A DNA stretch of 57,740 bases from Paenibacillus cremeus (GTDB lineage Bacteria > Bacillota > Bacilli > Paenibacillales > NBRC-103111): NCBI RefSeq assembly GCF_007786445.1, contig NZ_VNJI01000050.1:1-57740 (forward strand), given 5' to 3'. Each line of letters begins with the position of its first letter. Positions within the stretch are counted from its first letter, which is position 1. Below are positions 33,576 to 41,682 of this stretch, piece by piece. The notes beneath the pieces are model-generated. The model was not told the DNA's origin, made no database searches, and worked only from the letters and a program-made list of their open reading frames with translations. A program made the position numbers and the translations under genes.

Positions 33576-34877
33576 TTAGTTGAACTTAGGCAGCCAATCG
33601 CCGTGCGCTTCGATCAGCTCGTCGCAAAGCGCCACGATGTCGTCGATCGACAGCTCGGCAGCCGTATGCGGGTCAAGCAGAGCCGCATGGTAGATATGCT
33701 CTTTCTTGCCTGTAATCGCAGCTTCCAGCGTGAGCAGCTGGGTGTTGATGTTCGTGCGGTTCAGCGCAGCCAATTGCGGCGGCAGGTCGCCGACATAGGT
33801 CGGAGTTACACCGCTGGAATCGACGATACAAGGCACCTCTACGACTGCTTCCTTCGGAAGGTTTGTGATCAAGCCCGTGTTCATCACGTTGCCGCCGATC
33901 TTGAACGGAACGTTCGTCTCCATCGCCTCGAACATGTAGGAAGCGTATTCCCTGGAGCGAGTATGCTCCAAGTTCTTGTTGTTGACAAGCTCCTCGCGCA
34001 TCGTTTTCCACTTCTCAATCTGGCGGATGCAGCGTCTTGGATATTCGTCCAAAGGAATGTTAAAGCGCTCAATGAGCTCTGGATAGTTCTTTTTGATGAA
34101 GTATGGATGGTATTCCGCATTATGCTCAGAGGACTCCGTGACATAATACCCGAAGCGAAACATCAGCTCGAAGCGGACCATATCCTTATGGATCTCCTTC
34201 TGAGCTTCCTTCGCACGACGCTTGATCTCCGGATACAAGTCAACGCCGTCCTTCGTCACTTCAAGCAGCCACGCCATATGGTTAATCCCGGCGATCTTCG
34301 TTTGCACGCCTTCCGTATCGATTCCAAGCTGGCGGAACAGGTGCGGCATACACACTTGCACACTGTGACAAAGTCCTACCGTCTTCACTCCGCCGTACGT
34401 GATCATCGCATTTGTCAGCACGGCCATTGGATTCGTATAGTTGAGGAACCAGGCATCCGGGCAAACCTCTTGAATGTCCTTGGCAAAATCAAGCATTACC
34501 GGAATCGTCCGCAGGTTACGGAAAATCCCGCCAATCCCGAGCGTATCTGCAATCGTTTGACGCAAGCCATACTTCTTCGGAATCTCAAAATCAGTAATCG
34601 TACAAGGGTCGTAGCCCCCGACTTGGATCGCATTAACCACATATTTCGCGCTGCGAAGCGCTTCCTTGCGGTCCGAATACGCTTTCACACTGCAGCGGCT
34701 GCCAACCGATGCCTTCAAATTGTTGAGCATATTCTCCGAATCTTTCAATCGAACCGGATCAATATCAAAGAGTGCAAGCTCAAATTCCTGCAGCGCAGGC
34801 GTAAGCATAACGTCACCTAGCACATTTTTTGCAAATACGCTGCTTCCTGCTCCCAAAAACGTAATCTTGTTAGCCAT
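33576..34877 (-). CDS. GH4 family glycosidase, alpha-galactosidase-type
   Basis: The 433-aa enzyme belongs to glycoside hydrolase family 4, which uses NAD+ and a divalent metal in a redox-assisted mechanism. The N-terminal FLGAGSSVFAKN is the dinucleotide loop, NYTNPMAVLTNAM and GLCHSVQVC carry the metal-site Asn and Cys-His, and GIKGINH-like AGINHMAWLLE supplies the next His. The CHS motif is the type found in alpha-galactosidases (MelA) rather than 6-phospho-alpha-glucosidases. It is cytosolic and single in its transcript. No sugar transporter is adjacent in this window. Confidence 0.88.
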   Translation of the reverse strand: MANKITFLGAGSSVFAKNVLGDVMLTPALQEFELALFDIDPVRLKDSENMLNNLKASVGSRCSVKAYSDRKEALRSAKYVVNAIQVGGYDPCTITDFEIPKKYGLRQTIADTLGIGGIFRNLRTIPVMLDFAKDIQEVCPDAWFLNYTNPMAVLTNAMITYGGVKTVGLCHSVQVCMPHLFRQLGIDTEGVQTKIAGINHMAWLLEVTKDGVDLYPEIKRRAKEAQKEIHKDMVRFELMFRFGYYVTESSEHNAEYHPYFIKKNYPELIERFNIPLDEYPRRCIRQIEKWKTMREELVNNKNLEHTRSREYASYMFEAMETNVPFKIGGNVMNTGLITNLPKEAVVEVPCIVDSSGVTPTYVGDLPPQLAALNRTNINTQLLTLEAAITGKKEHIYHAALLDPHTAAELSIDDIVALCDELIEAHGDWLPKFN

Positions 34878-35004
34878 CGGTTACATGCCTCCCAGAATCT
34901 CGGTATAGTTGATTTCCTTGATTCGACTATACTCCGACCCGCTAGGATTGCATATGGACACAAACCATTTTTATATGGAGAAATGTAGTGAGATGCACTT
35001 GTCG

Positions 35005-35433
35005 TTATTTTCGATCGGCCGCCCAAAGCAGCAGCTGCAGGATGGTAATGATAACAAACGCCGTCAACGCCAGCAGCGGAATCGTCACGAATCCGAACCA
35101 GTCAATGTAATCTACATCGCACGGAACGGGACCGCATGCGGCTGCACCGCTCTTGAACCACTCCGTCTTCTGCATCAAATAGTGATACAGTGAAATTCCC
35201 GCCCCCCACACCGTCATCGGCAAAATGTATAAGTACATATGTCGTTCCTTGCGCACCGCTGCGATGCCCAGTATAATCACGAGTGGATACATCAAAATGC
35301 GCTGATACCAGCAGAGCTTGCATGGCGCATATTGTAAAATTTCAGAGAAATACAGACTCCCAAGCGTCGCAACCAGCGCGACAAACCAAGATAAATGCAT
35401 ACCATTCTCACGGATCGTAGCTTTCCAGTTCAT
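35005..35433 (-). CDS. bdbC: Disulfide bond formation protein BdbC (DsbB family)
   Basis: The 142-aa protein has four membrane helices and both redox pairs of DsbB-type quinone reductases: YAPCKLCWYQRI (CxxC) near residue 40 and ACGPVPC near residue 100. It reoxidises an extracytoplasmic thiol oxidase such as BdbD; no bdbD is present next door. The gene is divergent from the AraC regulator at 35492. Confidence 0.88.
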   Translation of the reverse strand: MNWKATIRENGMHLSWFVALVATLGSLYFSEILQYAPCKLCWYQRILMYPLVIILGIAAVRKERHMYLYILPMTVWGAGISLYHYLMQKTEWFKSGAAACGPVPCDVDYIDWFGFVTIPLLALTAFVIITILQLLLWAADRK

Positions 35434-35491
35434 TCTCTTAATCCCTTCCCTTCTTCTTCCATCATATCAAAACGCAGCGGGGTGTTCCAAT

Positions 35492-36349
35492 ATGGCACAT
35501 GTGACTCATTTTGCCTCCTTCAATCCTTTTCCGGGCAGGGGCGAGCTTTCCGTACTGTTCAGCGGTCATGCACAAACCAAAGCCTCACATCTGGTCGGTC
35601 CTCAGGTGCTGGACTATCATTTGGTACATTTTGTCGTAGCTGGCAAAGGCGTGTTTCGCAGCCGTGGGCGGGATTATCGATTGGAAAAGGGCCAGAGCTT
35701 CTTTATTTTTCCGGGCGAGCTGGTGAGCTATGGATCGGATGAGCACGAACCGTGGGCCTACCGTTGGGTGGGCTTCAAGGGGGCACGTGCAGATGAATAC
35801 CTGCAGCAGCTTGAGATCTCACAGCATCAGCCGGTGACGGCGGCCAAGCAGCAGCGACGCATGGCTGCCCTCTATCATCAAATCGAGCGAACTCTTCAGG
35901 CAGCGAAGCCTGGAACGGACATGCAGGCAGGCGCTTATTTGCGCTTGCTGTTTGCCGAATACGCTCAGGATCAAGCTGGAGAAGCGGTGCAGAACGAGGA
36001 AAGCTCCATCATTGTGCAGCAGGTCGAACAGGCGATCCGCTGGCTGACGCTGCAGTATTACCAGCCAATTTCCATTGAGCAAATGGCGCAATCGCTAGGG
36101 TACCACCGAACCCACTTGTCCAAAATGTTCAAGCAGCATACCGGCATGTCACCTATGCAGTTTTTGCTAAAAATCCGGATGGAGCGCGCCAAGCTGCTTC
36201 TGCAGGAGCCTTTAACCATCGAGCAGGTTGCATCCTCCGTCGGCTTCTCTGATGCGCTCTACTTCTCCAAGCAGTTTAAAAAATGGTTCGGCAAATCCCC
36301 TTCAGACTACCGGCACGATCAGCAATTCAATCCCTACGACTGCACATAG
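35492..36349 (+). CDS. AraC family transcriptional regulator
   Basis: The 285-aa protein has an N-terminal AraC-type cupin (about residues 20-150, HFVVAGKGVFRSRGRDYRLE and SFFIFPGELVSYG) that in this family binds a sugar or similar ligand. It ends in two helix-turn-helices (about 190-282): ISIEQMAQSLGYHRTHLSKMF and the signature VGFSDALYFSKQFKKWFGKSP. ATG 35492 is preceded by GGGGTG; the frame is open further upstream without a site. A carbohydrate target such as the GH4 gene 600 bases away is possible but unproven. Confidence 0.87.
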   Translation: MAHVTHFASFNPFPGRGELSVLFSGHAQTKASHLVGPQVLDYHLVHFVVAGKGVFRSRGRDYRLEKGQSFFIFPGELVSYGSDEHEPWAYRWVGFKGARADEYLQQLEISQHQPVTAAKQQRRMAALYHQIERTLQAAKPGTDMQAGAYLRLLFAEYAQDQAGEAVQNEESSIIVQQVEQAIRWLTLQYYQPISIEQMAQSLGYHRTHLSKMFKQHTGMSPMQFLLKIRMERAKLLLQEPLTIEQVASSVGFSDALYFSKQFKKWFGKSPSDYRHDQQFNPYDCT

Positions 36350-36413
36350 TCTAAAGTTTTTTTAGCAAAACCAGTTCCACCACTTGGGATATTATGGTAT
36401 AATTCAAAACAGC

Positions 36414-36446
36414 AAAAAAGACTGACCACAGGGACAGCCTCTTTTC
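36414..36446 (-). terminator. Terminator of the 145-aa gene
   Basis: On the minus strand AAAAGAGGCTG pairs with CAGTCTTTTTT with a mismatch/bulge; the right arm runs into the T-tract. Confidence 0.6.
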
Positions 36447-36464
36447 ATGTGAAGCGATCTATGT

Positions 36465-36902
36465 TTACTTGCGTTTTCGTCCATGTTTGACCAGCGTCAT
36501 TCGACGCGTATGCCGCAGCCAGGAGTAGTAAGCCTTTAGATCACGCAGTTGAATATCCTGGGATACGCGTCCAAGGAACGTCACTACAACCATCTTGTGC
36601 AGCGGATTACCAGCGATATCGATTTCATCCTTCATCTCGAGAAACTCTGCGACCATAACCAAATCGTCATCTATCAAATAAACATCCTTCTCGTTCGCGT
36701 AATACGGTACAATGCGCTCATGCTTCAATTTGTCCCACAGAAATTCGCATATATGCTCAATACCGCCTTGGTCGCTTTCCACACGTTCGTCCCATCGGCT
36801 CAGCGCGTGGCTTGTGATCACGATATCCGCTACTTTATAGCCGTTAAAGCTTACATAGAAGGGTTCATAAGTGCTCCAACGGTTCATGATCTTGTCTCTC
36901 AC
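36465..36902 (-). CDS. Hypothetical protein divergent from the XRE-LytTR-like regulator
   Basis: The 145-aa protein starts at GTG 36902 after GGAGGGAG. It is soluble, with VITSHALSRWDERVESD in the N-terminal third, an acidic middle (YANEKDVYLIDDDLVMVAEF) and a very basic C-terminus (RHTRRMTLVKHGRKRK). No known domain is recognised. It shares a 164-bp, palindrome-rich intergenic region with the regulator gene and may be controlled by it. Confidence 0.6.
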   Translation of the reverse strand: MRDKIMNRWSTYEPFYVSFNGYKVADIVITSHALSRWDERVESDQGGIEHICEFLWDKLKHERIVPYYANEKDVYLIDDDLVMVAEFLEMKDEIDIAGNPLHKMVVVTFLGRVSQDIQLRDLKAYYSWLRHTRRMTLVKHGRKRK

Positions 36903-36946
36903 TATTGCTCCCTCCCTCCATACTCAAAAAAAATATACTATTTCTA

Positions 36947-37034
36947 ATGTAGTATCGATATTACATGGAGTCAAGAGTTAGTTAATCAGATTAACGTTTT
37001 TTTAGAATCCTATTCCTTTTAGGACTTTTGTCCT
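36947..37034. promoter_or_regulatory. Three palindromes in the divergent regulator promoter region
   Basis: Three inverted repeats lie close together: ATGTAGTATCGATATTACAT at 36947-36966 (18 of 20 positions symmetric), GTTAATC-A-GATTAAC at 36981-36995 (perfect) and AGGAC-TTTT-GTCCT at 37021-37034 (perfect), the last just upstream of a TACAAT -10-like box (37036-37041). They are candidate operators for the XRE-LytTR-like protein or another regulator. Confidence 0.5.
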
Positions 37035-37066
37035 TTACAATAGCAATTAGAGGGGAGTTGAACAGG

Positions 37067-37732
37067 ATGGGACAACCTATCCCTGATTTTGGCAAATTTC
37101 TTGAAAATCTTCGAGGAGTCATGTCTTTAAGAGAGGCAGCTAGAAAAAGCGGGCTTTCTCATGCGTATATCCGTGATCTCGAGCTGGAACGAAACCGTTC
37201 GACGAACGACCGCATTACTCCATCTCCAGATACGTTACAGAAACTTTCCGCCGCATATGGCTATCCTTACACGGAGCTGATGATAAAAGCCGGCCATCTG
37301 GTAAGCGGCGATCTTCACAATGCGCCTACGAAGCAATCCGCCAATGTGGACTTGCCAAGCGTTCATTATATCGAACTCGGTGCCAAGGAAATTACATACT
37401 ACACTCATAAGATCAAAATATGCCAGAGCATTGAATCGCTGATTGATTTCAGCTCGTTCTTGGACCAGCTGGAAGAGCACGAGTTCAAGAAGATGGATAT
37501 GGATTTGTACGTGAATTTCAATCATATCCGCAAGTATGATGAGCGCAAGGGTCTGATTTACTTCGACGAGGAAGGTGCAGGCTCGAGCGTCACGATCTCG
37601 GCCATTCGACAGCGGAAATATCATGACCTCATCTTGCGTAAAGTAGCTAACAATACGGGCAAGAGTCTTGAGATCTCCTTCGGCAAAACCAGAAAAACAG
37701 TGTCCTTCTCGGCAACAGAGAAAAATATTTAA
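37067..37732 (+). CDS. XRE-family regulator with LytTR-like C-terminal domain
   Basis: The 221-aa protein starts at ATG 37067 after AGGGGAG. Residues about 8-75 form a Cro/CI-type helix-turn-helix (MSLREAARKSGLSHAYIRDLE, then PSPDTLQKLSAAYGYPYTEL). Residues about 98-195 resemble LytTR DNA-binding domains: VHYIELGAKEITYYTHK, then a helical stretch and LYVNFNHIRKYDERKGLIYF, the N-x-x-x-V-N-x-x-H-I pattern that ends LytTR. The same layout occurs in the N-terminus of the GGDEF-EAL protein 4 kb downstream. Two potential DNA-binding modules in one protein is unusual; the second may instead be a sensor. It is 30 bases from a membrane-protein gene and likely cotranscribed. Confidence 0.7.
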   Translation: MGQPIPDFGKFLENLRGVMSLREAARKSGLSHAYIRDLELERNRSTNDRITPSPDTLQKLSAAYGYPYTELMIKAGHLVSGDLHNAPTKQSANVDLPSVHYIELGAKEITYYTHKIKICQSIESLIDFSSFLDQLEEHEFKKMDMDLYVNFNHIRKYDERKGLIYFDEEGAGSSVTISAIRQRKYHDLILRKVANNTGKSLEISFGKTRKTVSFSATEKNI

Positions 37733-37762
37733 GTTCTGCCGTCCAAGGCACAAGGAGATTAA

Positions 37763-38425
37763 ATGATGGGCAATATCAGTCCAATGGAATACGTATTTCT
37801 TTATATCTTAATCTGGTGGTCGATGCTGGTACTGGGCCTTACGTTCTTCCGCTTCCAATGGACTTCATACATAACACCGTTGATCCTATCGGTAATACCC
37901 TTAACCTTCATATCCGTCATGCTTCAAATCTTTGGTCTAGTTGATTTAACCGCCATTATTCAGCCCCTATGCGCGATTGCGTGCTTCGGGCTGATTTTTC
38001 GCTTTAAATGGGTATTTTCTCTTATTATGGTAGTCATTCCATTTGCTGTAAACATTGTATGGGAGTTTCTATTAAACTATGCTGTTACCTGGTTTGATAT
38101 GAATCAGGTGCTCCACAACTTGAAGGAAGACAATCAGTTCTCCGTCGGGTTCCTGATCAGCATCATGAACTTCCTCCTAATTTATGTTTTGATCAAACAG
38201 CGTTGGGGATTTTCATTCATTCCTCGGTCGAGTAAACAACCCATTGGCTTCAAAAACGGCAATGAGAAGCTGCTCGCGTTCGTCTTTTCCTGCTTCTTCT
38301 TTATTGGCTTATCCAGCTTGGCCGTATACTACAAGAACCAATTTTACATATGGACCATGCTGATGGTGCTATTCATTTGGCTGCTGCTTTTGCGGGTGGC
38401 TTTTCGTAAGGATTTGGAGGAGTAG
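37763..38425 (+). CDS. Polytopic membrane protein, AgrC-sensor-like, copy 1
   Basis: The 220-aa protein has six or seven hydrophobic helices and almost no soluble part; it ends in a short basic-acidic tail (LLLRVAFRKDLEE). It shares with two neighbours the block RWGFSFIPRSSKQPI before the penultimate helix. Size and topology match the membrane sensor half of AgrC-type kinases, but no kinase domain follows. Identification as a receptor is inference from context with AgrB and AgrD. AAGGAGATTAA precedes the ATG. The region becomes AT-rich from here. Confidence 0.6.
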   Translation: MMGNISPMEYVFLYILIWWSMLVLGLTFFRFQWTSYITPLILSVIPLTFISVMLQIFGLVDLTAIIQPLCAIACFGLIFRFKWVFSLIMVVIPFAVNIVWEFLLNYAVTWFDMNQVLHNLKEDNQFSVGFLISIMNFLLIYVLIKQRWGFSFIPRSSKQPIGFKNGNEKLLAFVFSCFFFIGLSSLAVYYKNQFYIWTMLMVLFIWLLLLRVAFRKDLEE

Positions 38426-38427
38426 GA

Positions 38428-38729
38428 TTTTAAAGACGATGCCTTGTTTTCTGTCAGCTTAATATTGATTGCTGCAATGGCGTTATTTATTTACGTATTT
38501 CAAAAGCTTCGATGGGGGTTTTTATTCATCCCCGCGAATCCCATAGATATGATTACAGGACCATTAGCCAAAAGATGATTGCAATCGTTCTTCTTGAATT
38601 TTTGTTATTGGTCTCGCTAGTCTCACTTTACATTTTATGAGCAAGTATACATTGGTAGTAATACCTTTCATATCGATCACTTGGCTGCTGCTTTTGCAGT
38701 TGGCTTATCGTAGAGAAATGTCGGAGTAG
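38428..38729 (+). pseudogene. Decayed fourth copy of the polytopic membrane protein
   Basis: Directly after the stop of copy 1 the sequence encodes DDALFSVSLILIAAMALFIYVFQKLRWGFLFIPAN-type residues ending at a stop, then QKMIAIVLLEFLLLVSLVSLYIL in another frame and SITWLLLLQLAYRREMSE in a third. These align in order with the C-terminal halves of copies 1 and 2 (RWGFSF block, penultimate helix, LRVAFRKDLEE / LSYRREMEY tail). The N-terminal half is missing and at least two frameshifts are present. Confidence 0.8.
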
Positions 38730-38739
38730 GGGTGTAACT

Positions 38740-39390
38740 GTGGCAAATATTATTGAATTAACCATTTTCTTTAGTTTGTTTTGGACTAGTTTTTGTATCC
38801 TAGGCTTATCGTTATTTCGTATGAAAGTATTGAGTTTTGTAACTCAAATTGCGCTGTCATTGGTGCCACTTGTTTATATCTCCACTTTGCTTCAGTTGTA
38901 TAAAGTGACTTATTTATCAGCACTCATACAACCTATTGCTGCTTCTATCTGCCTCTATCTGATTTTTAGATTTCGCCTACTACATGCGATATTAATCGTT
39001 GTTTTTGTTTACTGCATTCAAGTATTTTTTGAGTTCTTTACCACTTTCGCGTTTAAGTTTTTCAGTATGCAGAGTACGTTGGAATATTTACAAAGTGAAG
39101 AATTCCGACTTGCCTATGCTATTGTTGTACTTAATATCATTTTGTCTTACATTTTGCAGAAGTATAGATTTGGTTTTTCATTCGTTAATACCCGCTCAAA
39201 AGAACCCATAGCTGCTGTTAAACTAAATCAGCGAATGATTTTTTGGGTTATAACAAGTTTTGTAATGCTTGCGGTTGCCAATCTAACTGTTTTCTTTTTC
39301 AGCCATTATGTAATACTGGCCGATACTATTATCGCACTATTGTGGTTAGCGTTATTTCGCTTATCATATCGCAGAGAGATGGAGTATTAG
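38740..39390 (+). CDS. Polytopic membrane protein, AgrC-sensor-like, copy 2
   Basis: The 216-aa protein starts at GTG 38740 after GGGGTG and has six or seven helices. It contains KYRFGFSFVNTRSKEPI, matching copy 1, and ends ALFRLSYRREMEY. No enzymatic motif is seen. With copies 1 and 3 it forms a diverging paralogue family; separate ligand specificity is a possible reason for keeping several. Confidence 0.6.
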   Translation: MANIIELTIFFSLFWTSFCILGLSLFRMKVLSFVTQIALSLVPLVYISTLLQLYKVTYLSALIQPIAASICLYLIFRFRLLHAILIVVFVYCIQVFFEFFTTFAFKFFSMQSTLEYLQSEEFRLAYAIVVLNIILSYILQKYRFGFSFVNTRSKEPIAAVKLNQRMIFWVITSFVMLAVANLTVFFFSHYVILADTIIALLWLALFRLSYRREMEY

Positions 39391-39444
39391 AAAATACATC
39401 ATGAACTTTATAATCAAAATCTACTAAGATACTTTACAAACGAC

Positions 39445-40035
39445 TCATGATTTTATAGTTGCTACAAAAATAGAAATAAAATTAATCGCGCTATGCGCAG
39501 CTATTAAAGGTACAATGGATCGCGATTTTTTATAATAATAACAAAATATCATTCCAGTTAAAAAATAACCCAAAAACCGATTCAAACTAAAATGTCCAAT
39601 AGCAAAAATTACCGAGGAAATGCTTGCTGATAACCAAAAATTCAAATGTTTATCTAAATACTTAAATATTATCTTGCGGTATACGATTTCCTCAGCTAGC
39701 GGTGCAACCATAATTGCATATAATGGCATGATAAGATAAGTTTGTAAAATGCTGTCATATGCTCCTGCAGATTGACCTAATATAATGCTTGTCAAAGCTT
39801 GCGAATATATTGAAAATTGCAGGCAATTTATAAAAATTGAAAAGAATTCTCTATTTTTAATATCATTGAAATTATACTTCCTAATTTCTTCTTTGTAACA
39901 ATACCAGAGAACTAACAAAACAAATAATGGAGCAAAAGCAATAAAAATCTTATTATTAAAAAAAACAATATTAGTAGGCTTTGGCCCCATAAAGATAAAA
40001 AATGCTACTAAATAAATCATTTTTTTAATATTCAT
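39445..40035 (-). CDS. CPBP family intramembrane glutamic endopeptidase
   Basis: The 196-aa membrane protein has the three motifs of the CPBP/Rce1 family: APLAEEIVYRKI (EExxxR-type) near residue 112, FAIGHFSLNRF (the FxxxH motif) near 145 and AAHSAINF near 185. These residues form the proteolytic site of the family, whose bacterial members process or protect against peptides (for example bacteriocin self-immunity) or act on prenylated substrates. It is very AT-rich and lies on the opposite strand inside the agr-like locus, so it could be a passenger or a peptide-processing partner. Confidence 0.82.
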   Translation of the reverse strand: MNIKKMIYLVAFFIFMGPKPTNIVFFNNKIFIAFAPLFVLLVLWYCYKEEIRKYNFNDIKNREFFSIFINCLQFSIYSQALTSIILGQSAGAYDSILQTYLIMPLYAIMVAPLAEEIVYRKIIFKYLDKHLNFWLSASISSVIFAIGHFSLNRFLGYFLTGMIFCYYYKKSRSIVPLIAAHSAINFISIFVATIKS

Positions 40036-40249
40036 ATGTTCACCTCTGATAACAATTTATTATTATGTCTAACATGATAAGGGTTTTACAAAATGAAATT
40101 TCTTACAGTCAAGTTTCGACATCTTATGCTTGTAACACTTTTCAAAGTGTATTAAACTTAATATACTTCTTGTAATGAATCATATGACTTTTTTACTATT
40201 TTACATGCAATCATTGCCAATTAAAATAACTTAATTAAGGGAGATAAAT

Positions 40250-40975
40250 ATGTTAGTCTCTTATTTCGTAAAGGTTTTTTTCTCCACTATAGAATTAACA
40301 GCAATGATGGTTCTCTCACTCTCCATGTTTCGATTTCAATTCTTATACTATTTACATAAGATTTCAGGGATAGCGCTGCTCATGTCTCTTATTTCATTTT
40401 ATTTTAGAGATATAAATGAACTTAGCGATTTTGCAATTATGCCGGTGATAACAACAGAGATTATACTAGTTATGATTGTTTATCGCCTTCCAATATTTTA
40501 CTCGATGCTAGTCTGTATCCCCGGTTTTCTAGCTGTAACAATTATAGAAGCCATAGTATTTTTGACTGGCTCGAAGCTTCACATATACAATGAGGAGCTA
40601 ATTCGCACTTCAGCAACATCACTTGCAATTTTGCAAATAGCCTCTACCGTAATTACTTTACTTTTCATTTATCTCCTCCGCAGAAGGAAAATAGGTTTTC
40701 TTTTTAAAGTTCAAAATCTAGCATCAAGAAGAGCATTAAAAGGGTATAATTTTATTCTATCAGCTGTGCTTGTAATTAGTTTAGTTCTTGTGCAAATAGA
40801 ATTAATGTCAATAAACAGTGATTCAGTTAATAACCTGCTTTCGATTGTAATGGCTGGAATATTTTTAATTGGTATAGCTGCAGCTTATAAGCATAACAAA
40901 AAAATTATTGTAGATAAATATGAGAGGCCTGTAAAAGATGAACTTCATCGATTACTCCGCGATGAAAATCGCTAG
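40250..40975 (+). CDS. Polytopic membrane protein, AgrC-sensor-like, copy 3
   Basis: The 241-aa protein starts at ATG 40250 after AAGGGAG. It has six or seven helices, the RRRKIGFLFKVQNLASRRAL segment matching the conserved block of copies 1 and 2, and a longer cytoplasmic tail of about 30 charged residues (YKHNKKIIVDKYERP...). That tail is where an AgrC kinase would continue into its dimerisation helix, but the protein stops. Its 3' end overlaps agrB by 38 bases, so the two are translationally coupled. Confidence 0.65.
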   Translation: MLVSYFVKVFFSTIELTAMMVLSLSMFRFQFLYYLHKISGIALLMSLISFYFRDINELSDFAIMPVITTEIILVMIVYRLPIFYSMLVCIPGFLAVTIIEAIVFLTGSKLHIYNEELIRTSATSLAILQIASTVITLLFIYLLRRRKIGFLFKVQNLASRRALKGYNFILSAVLVISLVLVQIELMSINSDSVNNLLSIVMAGIFLIGIAAAYKHNKKIIVDKYERPVKDELHRLLRDENR

Positions 40976-41501
40976 AAAGATTCGCGATACTTATCCTGAA
41001 GCCGCTTCTGAAAAAGCGCTATTTTATGCTTTAAGTTTATTATTAAATTCTGCAACCTCATTCTTAATGACGCTTTTGATTTGCTCTGCTACCCATCATT
41101 TGAAAGAGGCTTTAATAACTCTTATTTGTTTCTTAGTTTTAAGATACTTTAGTGGTGGAGTTCATCTAGGTTCCTCACTATCCTGCTGTCTTTTTTCAAT
41201 AGTTTTATTAACTGGTTTAGCACACATTGACTTTGAGTTCATGTATATTGGTTTTGGATTGAATTTTTTTAGTTTAGTAATTATGCTATTAAAAGCCCCA
41301 AATGGTATAGAGAACGTTAGTAAAATTGACAAGAAATATTATCCTTTTCTCAAATTAATTTGTGTTTGCATTGTATGTAGCAATTTTATCATTCAGTCGT
41401 CAATGCTATCAGCTATTTTTATTGTGCAAGCAGTTACATTAACTAGAGTCGGATATTACTTAGTATCCATGCTAGAAGGGAGGTGGAGACATGAAGCTTA
41501 A
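40938..41501 (+). CDS. agrB: AgrB-like accessory gene regulator protein (peptide-processing membrane protease)
   Basis: The 187-aa membrane protein is of AgrB length and has the family signature LRYFSGGVHLGSSLSC. The catalytic His76 and Cys83 are spaced exactly as His77/Cys84 of Staphylococcus aureus AgrB. AgrB cuts the C-terminal part from the AgrD precursor and forms the ring of the autoinducing peptide. The start overlaps copy 3 of the membrane-protein family and its stop overlaps the agrD-like gene by 11 bases, so membrane protein, agrB and agrD are tightly coupled. Confidence 0.9.
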   Translation: MNFIDYSAMKIARKIRDTYPEAASEKALFYALSLLLNSATSFLMTLLICSATHHLKEALITLICFLVLRYFSGGVHLGSSLSCCLFSIVLLTGLAHIDFEFMYIGFGLNFFSLVIMLLKAPNGIENVSKIDKKYYPFLKLICVCIVCSNFIIQSSMLSAIFIVQAVTLTRVGYYLVSMLEGRWRHEA

Positions 41502-41613
41502 GGCAGCTAAGATTGCAAATGCAGCACTTTTAATTATTGCTTCTTTATTTGTTTTTACAAATACAGCTACTTTTAATCGTCCTGAAACTCCCGAAGAACT
41601 TTTAAAAAAGTAA
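41491..41613 (+). CDS. agrD: AgrD-like autoinducer precursor without cysteine (40 aa)
   Basis: ATG 41491 follows GGGAGG inside the end of agrB. The peptide has a basic amphipathic N-terminal helix (MKLKAAKIANAALLIIASLF), a core TNTATF and the acidic recognition tail RPETPEELLKK, which matches the E-x-P-x-E-L tail of AgrD. In known AgrD peptides a Cys (or Ser) four residues before the cleavage site makes the thiolactone or lactone. Here there is no Cys or suitably placed Ser; Thr residues flank that position. The product could be a Thr lactone or a linear peptide. Confidence 0.8.
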   Translation: MKLKAAKIANAALLIIASLFVFTNTATFNRPETPEELLKK

Positions 41614-41625
41614 TACATACTTAGC

Positions 41626-41652
41626 AGGCTGCCGAGCAAGGTTCGGTAGCCT
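41626..41652 (+). terminator. Hairpin after agrD, terminator or attenuator
   Basis: AGGCTGCCGA (41626-41635) pairs with TCGGTAGCCT (41643-41652) including one G-U pair. The tail (CATCTTTG) is only weakly T-rich, so partial read-through into the GGDEF-EAL gene is plausible. Confidence 0.5.
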
Positions 41653-41682
41653 CATCTTTGTTCCCCTGGAGCTGAAATCCCT

